A stretch of DNA of 64,000 bases, from the NCBI GenBank assembly GCA_016926805.1, contig JAFGNV010000049.1:1-64000 (forward strand). The letters are read 5' to 3'. The stretch is from Anaerolineae bacterium (GTDB lineage: Bacteria > Chloroflexota > Anaerolineae > 4572-78 > J111). The notes below the pieces were generated by a model. It was not told where the DNA came from and searched no databases. It saw only the letters and a list, made by a program, of their open reading frames with translations. The translations under genes and the position numbers were made by a program. This document shows positions 7,306 through 15,112 of this stretch, in pieces (the first letter of the stretch is position 1; every line of letters starts with the position of its first letter).

Positions 7306-9093
7306 ATGAATTTGTACTTTAAACTGATGCTCTTCACTCTGTTTCTTCTCATCCTGGCGACCTTATTTGGCCCGGCGGTGGCGATAGCCCGGCAAATGGA
7401 CCCGGAACTGGCGGCCACGGCAACCCCATCGCCCCGTCCCTGGCCTTCTGCCACCCTCGTCATCAAAACCTGCCTGGTATGTGAGGAGGAATCCTTCTTA
7501 CCTGCGGCAACACCGTCACCCACCTCAGCGGCGAAGCCGGGACTGGCTCCTTTACTGCCGGTTATCGCGCCTGATGAGACATCACCCGCGCCGGCCAATC
7601 AAATGGCGACGACATCTACAGCGCGTATCCTCTATTTTTATGCCACCGATTGTCCCCATTGCCACACGGTCGAGGCTGAGGTGCTGGACCCGCTCTCGGC
7701 CAAATACGGCCTGCAAGTGGAGATAAAAATGATTGAAATTAGCGCACCGGCCAACTACGAGCTGCTGATTCGGGCCGAAGAGATGTTTGGCATATCCTCA
7801 GACCGGCGGGGTATTCCCACGCTCATCATCGGCGACCAGGCGCTCATCGGCGAGGAGCCGATCCGGGCGCAACTGCCAGACCTAGTGGAGCAGGGCCTGG
7901 CCAAAGGCGGCGTGGATTGGCCGGCTTTGCCTGGCCTGGAAACCGTCGCCCTGGCCGACCCTTTGCCCCAGGTGAGTGAAGACGCCGAATTGTGTGCCTG
8001 GGGGCAGCAGGATAACTGTGATACCAACAAGCCGGTTTGGGCAGCCTATTTTTACCAGGTGGGCTGCCCGGAATGCAGCCTGGCCGAAATTGACCTCAAA
8101 CATGTTCGTAACAAGTATCCGCAGTTAGTGGTGGAAGAATTCAATATTTACGACCAGGCTGCCCTGGGGCAATGGCTGGCCGGGCGAGTCAACCGTACCG
8201 ATTTGAACACGCCGGCCATTTTTATCGGCGCTGATGCCCTGATTGGTAACCAGGAAATTACGCCCCAAAATCTGGAGCGCCTGGTAACAAAATACACGGC
8301 CGAGGGCGCGGAAAAGGTGTGGGACACTTTTGACCCAACCCAGGCCCAGCGCGGTTTGCTGAGACAATTCGAGTCGTTTGGCCCGCTGGCCGTGGTTGCC
8401 GCCGGGCTGATAGACGGGCTGAATCCATGCGCCTTTGCCACCCTGGTCTTTTTTGTGTCGTATCTGAGTTTGAGCGGCCGCAAAGGCCGCGAAGTGCTGG
8501 CAGTTGGTATCTCGTTTACGGTCGGCGTTTTTCTGGCTTATCTGATGATTGGGCTGGGCTTTTACAAAGTGCTCGATCTGCTGGGGGACTTATTGACCAC
8601 ACTACGCTGGTGGGTTTACGCACTCACGGCGCTGTTATGCGCCGGTTTGGCCGTGTTCAGCTTTTTGGATTTTCTCAAGGCGCGGCGCGGCAAGCTGGGT
8701 GATATGAGTCTGAATTTGCCCCATTCTCTGCGATTGCGAATTAATGCGGTTATTCGCCAGGGAAGGCACACCCGCGCTTACGTGGCCGGAGCCTTTGTCA
8801 CCGGTATCATTATCTCATTTCTCGAACTCGCCTGTACCGGCCAGATTTACCTGCCGACAATTGTGTTTGTCAGCAGCATCCCCGAGATGCGCATGCGGGC
8901 CATCGGCTATTTGGTTTTGTACAATTTGTTGTTTATTTTGCCGCTGGTGGTGGTGTTTGTGCTGGTTTATTATGGGACAACCTCAAAACAATTGTCCGGT
9001 TTCTTGGAGGAGCAAGCGGCGGTGGTCAAATTGGGCATGACCGTGCTCTTTACCACGCTGGCCGCGTGGCTGGTGATGGCTTTATTAATATAA
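7306..9093 (+). CDS. DsbD/CcdA-type membrane protein with two N-terminal thioredoxin-like domains
   Basis: YFYATDCPHCHTVEAEV and YFYQVGCPECSLAEIDL motifs, then GLIDGLNPCAFATLVFFVSYLS and LELACTGQIYLPTIVF typical of CcdA/DsbD; start chosen at MNLYFKL with GGAG upstream. Confidence 0.88.
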   Translation: MNLYFKLMLFTLFLLILATLFGPAVAIARQMDPELAATATPSPRPWPSATLVIKTCLVCEEESFLPAATPSPTSAAKPGLAPLLPVIAPDETSPAPANQMATTSTARILYFYATDCPHCHTVEAEVLDPLSAKYGLQVEIKMIEISAPANYELLIRAEEMFGISSDRRGIPTLIIGDQALIGEEPIRAQLPDLVEQGLAKGGVDWPALPGLETVALADPLPQVSEDAELCAWGQQDNCDTNKPVWAAYFYQVGCPECSLAEIDLKHVRNKYPQLVVEEFNIYDQAALGQWLAGRVNRTDLNTPAIFIGADALIGNQEITPQNLERLVTKYTAEGAEKVWDTFDPTQAQRGLLRQFESFGPLAVVAAGLIDGLNPCAFATLVFFVSYLSLSGRKGREVLAVGISFTVGVFLAYLMIGLGFYKVLDLLGDLLTTLRWWVYALTALLCAGLAVFSFLDFLKARRGKLGDMSLNLPHSLRLRINAVIRQGRHTRAYVAGAFVTGIIISFLELACTGQIYLPTIVFVSSIPEMRMRAIGYLVLYNLLFILPLVVVFVLVYYGTTSKQLSGFLEEQAAVVKLGMTVLFTTLAAWLVMALLI

Positions 9094-9095
9094 AA

Positions 9096-9188
9096 GCGTA
9101 AAGCGTGATGCGTAATTAAGAGATTATTAGCCGGTAAAAGTGACTGTTACTTGTTTCCGATATTGATTACTATCACCACGCTTTACGC
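9096..9188. repeat. Inverted repeat between converging genes
   Basis: GCGTAAAGCGTG (9096-9107) and CACGCTTTACGC (9177-9188), perfect 12-bp arms. Confidence 0.6.
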
Positions 9189-9214
9189 CTTACGTTTCAG
9201 ATAGACTTTTCACC

Positions 9215-9664
9215 TTAGCCCAGACGTAAAAATGGCCGGTCCCAGGGAATCGTCGCCAGTATCACCAATAGAGATAGGGTGTACCAAATAGCCGTGGCCC
9301 GATGTTTCTTGACGGTTTCGGTTGCTTTTTTGGAGAGGGCGCGGCCAACGTGGGCCAGCACCAGGGCTACCAGCATGCCAAAAATGTGTTCCACGGCAAA
9401 AAAGCGGAGCAGAGAGTCGCCCATGGCTGCCCCGAAATTTGAAAAGGCGGCCTGGGTGATGGGGCTGAGAAAGAGGTATAAAATCAAACCAAGCAGCACA
9501 TTCAAATCCAAAAAAACCACATAAACAGCCCCTAATCGATCGTTGGTTTTGATCCAATCATTTTTACCAAACCAGCCCGCGAAGGCCAAAAAAACGGCAA
9601 TTAGCCCACTTACCAGCACGATCCAACGGATCATGCTGTGGGCTATAAGGATGAACGAATACAT
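9215..9664 (-). CDS. Conserved membrane protein, 4 predicted TM helices
   Basis: 149-aa hydrophobic ORF, MYSFILIAHSMIRWIVLVSGLIAVFLAFAGW. Confidence 0.75.
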   Translation of the reverse strand: MYSFILIAHSMIRWIVLVSGLIAVFLAFAGWFGKNDWIKTNDRLGAVYVVFLDLNVLLGLILYLFLSPITQAAFSNFGAAMGDSLLRFFAVEHIFGMLVALVLAHVGRALSKKATETVKKHRATAIWYTLSLLVILATIPWDRPFLRLG

Positions 9665-9682
9665 GTTGGGAGGCTCCTTTTG

Positions 9683-10750
9683 TTATTTTTTCTGAATCCA
9701 GAAACTCCACCTCCAGTTTTCTGTTTCATTATCTTCGGTGGTAATCGTAATCTCTACTGAATGGGAGCCATTCTCAATAGATGGTTGCCCTTCTTCCGGC
9801 CAGCGGTAATTGTTTTGGTCAAACTTGAATACATTGCAATCCGGTTCGCCACCGCCAAAAACACAATACCCGGCGTTCCGTTCGGTGCGTTCGTGCACTT
9901 TACCGTTGGGGCCAAAAATCTGGATATTGACTTCTTTGATCCCGGCGCCATCGTGTTGGCCCTGGTTGGGATTGTATGCCACTACCTGAAAAACCAGTCG
10001 ATCCCGGAAGGTTACCTCACTATCCGGTCCCTTGAGTTGTTCTTTGGTAAAGCCTGGTATCCTGATATGTCCGTCCAGATCAGCCCGGCCCCCATCGACC
10101 GGCACGTCCACCCGATCGGGCAAAGTGGGTTGCGGCGGAATGGGCGTTGGGGTGGGTGGAATGGGTGTAGGAGTGAGCGTTGGGGTTGGCGTTGGCGGAA
10201 TCTGTCCTAAAGGCAACCCCGACACATCAATATTGCAGGTAATAAATTGGGCCCCCGTACTCACCCAGCCTACTTCGCCGGATTCCTGAACCTGAACCTC
10301 GATCCAGGTATTATCGGCGATACGAGCCAGGGGAATAAGGGCCATGTTTTGGGGCAATGATCGTAGCGGTGGCTCGTAAACCACGCCCGGCCCGGGACGC
10401 ATGTTCAGCCCGTTGGTCACCACGGCGCAGCGTGGCGATGAAGTTGGCGTGTCTGTTGGCGATTGAGATTGGATGGTATCGCCGGTAGTTTGATCGGTGG
10501 TAGGCGAGGGTGTGGGCGTCGGCGTAGCCGGAGCCGCTGCTTCCTCGCCGGACGGTGCTGTTTCGGTTGTGGCTGGCGGCTGTTGGGCCATTGCCTCGGC
10601 GGTGAGGGTGGCTGCCGCAGCCTTTTTTACCGCCACTTCGGTAGCCACCAGATCGGGCGTTGAAGTTGAAGCAGGCGATGCGCCACAGGCGACCAAAAAT
10701 AATCCTAGCAAAGTTAGCCCCCCCCAATGCAGCAAAAATCGAACAAACAT
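9683..10750 (-). CDS. Lipoprotein with SH3-like domain and Pro/Thr-rich linkers
   Basis: Signal/lipobox LLGLFLVACGAS; CAVVTNGLNMRPGPGVVYEPPLRSLPQNMALIPLARIADNTWIEVQV SH3-like segment; TPTPTPTLTPTPIPPTPTP linker. Confidence 0.88.
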   Translation of the reverse strand: MFVRFLLHWGGLTLLGLFLVACGASPASTSTPDLVATEVAVKKAAAATLTAEAMAQQPPATTETAPSGEEAAAPATPTPTPSPTTDQTTGDTIQSQSPTDTPTSSPRCAVVTNGLNMRPGPGVVYEPPLRSLPQNMALIPLARIADNTWIEVQVQESGEVGWVSTGAQFITCNIDVSGLPLGQIPPTPTPTLTPTPIPPTPTPIPPQPTLPDRVDVPVDGGRADLDGHIRIPGFTKEQLKGPDSEVTFRDRLVFQVVAYNPNQGQHDGAGIKEVNIQIFGPNGKVHERTERNAGYCVFGGGEPDCNVFKFDQNNYRWPEEGQPSIENGSHSVEITITTEDNETENWRWSFWIQKK

Positions 10751-10759
10751 AGTTCCTCC

Positions 10760-12415
10760 TCAAAGATCTGCTAATACTTTTTGTACCTCCTCACGATTAG
10801 GAGCACAGAATTTATTTTTTACATCTTGCAACGTGGTATCATAAAATTGAGCTTCGGCTTCTTTGATACAGTTGTCATAAGCCGCGTAAGCTTTTTCAAA
10901 CAACAATTTACCGGCGGTTTTATCATCGCCGCCAGATTGAATGTATGCCTGCTGTTCATAAGCAATGCCCAGCCCCAAGAACGCCTCTGCCAGCAGCCGA
11001 TGCTGACCGGGGTCTAACAAAGCAAGGGCTTGTTCGATACTGTCTGTAGCTTGCTCGTAAGCCGGAACGGCCTGATCATACGCGTTTACATCGAAATACG
11101 CCTGGCCCAACAGACGATAGGCTTTGCCCAAAGCCAACAAACCCTTTATGCCTATTTGACTTCCTGGCGAATTATCCCCCTCTGCAACTACCCGGGTATA
11201 TTCCTCAACGGCTAATTCCGGGTAGCCACTTTGGAGACGTTCGGGACGCGAGAGTTGTTGCGCCCGTTGAAAATAGACGCCCCCCAGGCCGAGGTGCGCC
11301 CGCGTGTAGTTGGGATTGATTTCCAGCGACTTTTTAAAGGCAGCTTCGGCTTCATCCAAATAGGCGGCGTCTTCCCGGCTCAGGAACAGGGCTTGCCGGC
11401 CGATGAAATAATAAAGAATCTCCCGCCCCTGGTTGTCTGACCAGCTCTTTAATTGTTCTTCATTTTCGGCCTCTTGAAGCACGGCCAGGGCGTCTTGATG
11501 CCGGCCGCTCAAATCCAGAGCCAACCCGCGCGTAAACCAGGCCAGGGCGTCGGCCCGCACGCCCAGGTTTTGTTCAAAAAAACTGCTGGCCCGCTGGTCG
11601 TACAAATCCAGAGGCAGACGAACCTCTATGGGTTGGCCCAGTTGGTGGATACCCACAATTTCATCGGCCTCATTCTCAATGTCGGCAATGTAAAATTCGG
11701 GGATGATGTGAGGCGGATCGGCATTGACGGCGATGTTGCCGTAAATCACCATCGTCGCGCCCAGTCGCCCGGCGATTTCTTGGGCCGCTTGCTGGCGCTC
11801 TACCGGGGTACTGCCACGCACCAGGCCAATATTGGCCCGCTTTTGGAGAAAGTTCATGCTGTCGTGCCAGACCACTGGTGGTTTGGTGGGCCAGCTTTTG
11901 TATTCCGACTGTAACTCCCCAAACATCCATTCACTCAACTCCTGGCCGTCTTTGGACGCGCTTACCTTGCCCTGGGCGCCAATTTTACCAAACTCGGCCA
12001 CGGCAACATTAAAGGTGTTGAGCGGCATTTTAGCCGGAACCAGATAATACCAGCCCAACAAAGCCGATACAACTACCACCGCCACCAGCGCGACCATCAA
12101 AGGAAAGGCAGGGACAACCAGGCTGCCAATTTTGACAATATTCTTTCCGGCAACAATTTCCGTGTCACCCCGGTCCAGGCTCAGATTGAGCGGAGCCAGG
12201 GCATCTTCGAGTTCTCGAGCAGAAATGTCGCCGTTGATCCGGCTCTCAACCAACTGGATGGCGGTGTGGTGGTCTTCAATTTGGTTGAGTAGTTCCAGAG
12301 GGGCATTGCCCCCATATTTGGCTTCACGCTCTCTGAGGATATTCAGATGATGGTGCAGGGTTTCCAGAAACGTTCTGAGTTCAGATTCTTGCATACACGG
12401 CTGCCGTCGGCACAA
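10760..12415 (-). CDS. TPR-repeat membrane protein
   Basis: One TM helix (VVPAFPLMVALVAVVVVSALLGWYYL) followed by TPR-like repeats (ALAVLQEAENEEQ..., AEAAFKKSLEINPNYTRAHLGLGGVYFQRA). Confidence 0.8.
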   Translation of the reverse strand: MCRRQPCMQESELRTFLETLHHHLNILREREAKYGGNAPLELLNQIEDHHTAIQLVESRINGDISARELEDALAPLNLSLDRGDTEIVAGKNIVKIGSLVVPAFPLMVALVAVVVVSALLGWYYLVPAKMPLNTFNVAVAEFGKIGAQGKVSASKDGQELSEWMFGELQSEYKSWPTKPPVVWHDSMNFLQKRANIGLVRGSTPVERQQAAQEIAGRLGATMVIYGNIAVNADPPHIIPEFYIADIENEADEIVGIHQLGQPIEVRLPLDLYDQRASSFFEQNLGVRADALAWFTRGLALDLSGRHQDALAVLQEAENEEQLKSWSDNQGREILYYFIGRQALFLSREDAAYLDEAEAAFKKSLEINPNYTRAHLGLGGVYFQRAQQLSRPERLQSGYPELAVEEYTRVVAEGDNSPGSQIGIKGLLALGKAYRLLGQAYFDVNAYDQAVPAYEQATDSIEQALALLDPGQHRLLAEAFLGLGIAYEQQAYIQSGGDDKTAGKLLFEKAYAAYDNCIKEAEAQFYDTTLQDVKNKFCAPNREEVQKVLADL

Positions 12416-12501
12416 GCTTTAAAGTTAGATAAAATAGTATAGCCGCGAGGTTGGATTTTTTCAATTGGGTTGACGATGTTTTTGGGGTGATTGGGGACGA
12501 A

Positions 12502-13392
12502 TTAGCCAATCATGGCCAGGGCAGCTACCCCCAGACAAAACTGCATAACAATGGTACTACCCCACAGCAAATAAGCGGCCAGGTTTTCCCGGTGGTAAAC
12601 CAGTTCGCCCAGCAGGGCATTTACTAGCAGGACGATTGCTCCGGCGGCGGGTAAGATCAGGAGAGTAGCTTTCCCGGCGATCCGGTCGACGCGCCCTAAG
12701 GCGTTGGAGTGAACGGGCAACACGGCAGGCAGCTCGGCAAACGTGAGGGCCAGGTAACCGGCCAGCGCCAGCCAAAGCAGAGCGGCGATACCTAACAGCC
12801 ACCAGGCCATGGGGTCGGCCAACAGCGGTGAGTTGAGGGGCCAACTCCGGCGTACGCCAGGCAACCATTGTTGGGTGGGGCCAAGCGATTGGCGGGTTTG
12901 CCAGGCCCGGAGAAAATCGTCGGGGTGACTTGGCGAGATGACAAAGGTTCGTTCCGGGGTAACCACCACCACGCTATCGGCTAAGGCGGCGGTGGTGTGG
13001 AATTTGGCCAGGCCATACTCGGCCACTTTACCCCAGCCCAAACGCAAGCCGGTCAGATTCAGGCCCCAAAATTGAGCGGAAGTAGACAGGTTTTTACCGG
13101 AAACGATGGTTTCAATGTCTTCAAAGGGAATCCGGTAGCGGCTGAGGCCCCACTGAATGACCAAACCGTTGCGATTGAGCTGGTAATGCAGTTTGAGCGC
13201 AATGATCGTTGCATAGAGAGCCATAATCGTGATAGTGAGCGTGATGAGCAGACTCACCAACAAACGAAACGCAGTGACGGGGTCATTTTTTTGCAGAAGT
13301 AAATTGATGAGGAAAATTGTGGCCGCGCCAAAAATAAGGGCCACACCCAGCGAGACAAAACCACTGCGAGTAGGGTAGGGTTGAAAGGTCAT
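12502..13392 (-). CDS. PH-domain/DUF1648-like membrane protein
   Basis: MTFQPYPTRSGFVSLGVALIFGAATIF start overlapping the surE stop; PH-like RIPFEDIETIVSGKNL segment and C-terminal TM helices with LPVHSNALGRVDRI. Confidence 0.7.
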   Translation of the reverse strand: MTFQPYPTRSGFVSLGVALIFGAATIFLINLLLQKNDPVTAFRLLVSLLITLTITIMALYATIIALKLHYQLNRNGLVIQWGLSRYRIPFEDIETIVSGKNLSTSAQFWGLNLTGLRLGWGKVAEYGLAKFHTTAALADSVVVVTPERTFVISPSHPDDFLRAWQTRQSLGPTQQWLPGVRRSWPLNSPLLADPMAWWLLGIAALLWLALAGYLALTFAELPAVLPVHSNALGRVDRIAGKATLLILPAAGAIVLLVNALLGELVYHRENLAAYLLWGSTIVMQFCLGVAALAMIG

Positions 13393-14219
13393 AGGGCCAG
13401 GTCTTCCCAATGCCAACGTTTCAGCTCGTCCAGCATGCGATAGGCCGTCATGTCTAGGTTGACGGGGGTGATGGAAATGAGTTTGTTTTCCAGCGCCCAG
13501 ATGTCGGTGCCGTGGTCGGCCAGACCTTTGGGGGGCAACCCGCCGATCCAATAGTAGGGCCGGCCGCGCGGGTCCTTTCGCGCCACCAATTCATCCCGAT
13601 ACACCCGGTGGCCCAACCGGGTCAGCTCGATGCCTTTGATTTCCGGCCAGGCCACGTCGGGTAGGTTGACGTTTAAAAAGGAATTGGCCGGCAAACCGCG
13701 GGCCATCACTTTTTGGACGAGCCGGGCACAGAAATCGGCAATAGGAGCGTAGTCGATCTCCGGATGAACTTCTATGGTCTGGTCATCTTCAAACCCGCGT
13801 GAGATTGCTTCAGCAATGTCTTCGTCGGCGCGTTCGCGGGAGATGGCCAGGGCGGGCAAGCCCTCGATGGTAGCTTCGACAGCGGCGGCCACAGTGCCGG
13901 AGTAGAAAACGTCATACCCCAAATTTGCCCCATAGTTGACGCCGGATACCACCAGGTCGGGGCGTTGCTCGGCCACTCCCAACAGGGCCAGGGCTACACA
14001 ATCCGGCGGCGGGGCGGTGGATACAAAAGCTGCGCTGCCGTCGGACAGGGTGATCGAGTCGGCGCGGAGGGGTTTGTGCATGATTTTAGGATGTCCCGAA
14101 GCCGACCAATTATGGCTTGGGGCAAAGACGAGCGTATCGGCGATGCCGTCCAGTGCTTTTTTGAGTGGAAAAAGCGCCGGGGCGTCGATGCCGTCATCGT
14201 TGGTGATGAGAATGAGCAT
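13389..14219 (-). CDS. surE: 5'/3'-nucleotidase SurE
   Basis: MLILITNDDGIDAPALFPLKKAL...VFAPSHNWSASGHPKI...PPDCVALALLG...VSGVNYGANLGYDVFYSGTVAAA. Confidence 0.96.
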   Translation of the reverse strand: MLILITNDDGIDAPALFPLKKALDGIADTLVFAPSHNWSASGHPKIMHKPLRADSITLSDGSAAFVSTAPPPDCVALALLGVAEQRPDLVVSGVNYGANLGYDVFYSGTVAAAVEATIEGLPALAISRERADEDIAEAISRGFEDDQTIEVHPEIDYAPIADFCARLVQKVMARGLPANSFLNVNLPDVAWPEIKGIELTRLGHRVYRDELVARKDPRGRPYYWIGGLPPKGLADHGTDIWALENKLISITPVNLDMTAYRMLDELKRWHWEDLAL

Positions 14220-14388
14220 TGGTTCTTCTTTGTTTCAAGGATGATGCGATCCTATATTCACTGCCTGGCAAAAGATAGCATAATCATATCAGAAATACAA
14301 ATTACTACCTCCTCTAACATTCCCGCTATCACCCGCAAGAACACGACCTGCCAGGGGGTAAAAATAGGTGGTCAATTTTTGACATATC

Positions 14389-14460
14389 TATACTCAACAG
14401 CATTAAAAAGTAACAAGATTCTCTGCGGATTTGTGTTATTTTATGACGCTGTTGAGTATA
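14389..14460. repeat. Long hairpin-forming inverted repeat (MITE-like)
   Basis: Perfect 13-bp arms TATACTCAACAGC (14389-14401) / GCTGTTGAGTATA (14448-14460) with further partial complementarity inside. Confidence 0.6.
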
Positions 14461-14492
14461 TTAGTGCCTTTAACAACTGAATATCATTTTAT

Positions 14493-14731
14493 TTAAGATT
14501 CAAATTCACTCCGGGGTATGGCAGATTGCCGGATAATAGAACGTAATGTTCCGGCGCGAAGTTCTTTATGATCTGGAACCGGCACTGTACTGGAACCGGC
14601 ACTGTAATTGTACTATCCTCTATTTGTCGCTGCATCACGATATGGCTGCCGCGTCTACGGACCTCAACAAAGCCGTGTTGAGCCAAAATATCACAGACAG
14701 CCTTACCCGAAAGGGTGCGCAGTTTAGGCAA
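14493..14731 (-). pseudogene. hicA: Frameshifted HicA-family toxin
   Basis: Frame reads ...VRRRGSHIVMQRQIEDSTITVPVPVQCRFQIIKN. Removing one copy of a 17-bp tandem duplication (14573-14589/14590-14606) restores TVPVPDHKELRAGTLRSIIRQSAIPRSEFES-stop (73 aa). Confidence 0.82.
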
Positions 14732-14945
14732 CGGCTACCTCCAACTGAGTGATGTATATTTCACCGGGAAGCCGGTCGCTGATTTCTTGAGGCGAGGCAC
14801 TTTCAAAAAACAACTCTATGGCCTCACGAAGATTGGCGCGGGCCTCCTCTACAGTGTCACCCTGACTGGCTATATCTAACTCAGGACACAAAGATACGTA
14901 GCCATCGCCTTCACGCTCGATTATGACGGTTAGTTGTCGTGTCAT
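14724..14945 (-). CDS. hicB: HicB-family antitoxin
   Basis: MTRQLTVIIEREGDGYVSLCPELDIASQGDTVEEARANLREAIELFFES; overlaps hicA. Confidence 0.9.
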   Translation of the reverse strand: MTRQLTVIIEREGDGYVSLCPELDIASQGDTVEEARANLREAIELFFESASPQEISDRLPGEIYITQLEVAVA

Positions 14946-15112
14946 TATTGTCTACCTCCGTTCTGTTTGGCTACCGATATTGTACCATAAAGGCGGAAGA
15001 GTTGCTCACGAAAGGTTTTTGGCAGATGCCCGACCCAGACTCACCCATCTCGCCAACACTCGTTTGGAAATAGGGTTGGGGCAATTTGATCAGTGGTGTT
15101 CAAACAGGTTTG

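Noticed and set aside
14493-14945. Fully functional HicAB toxin-antitoxin system
   Set aside because: hicA carries a 17-bp tandem duplication that changes the frame before the conserved C-terminus.
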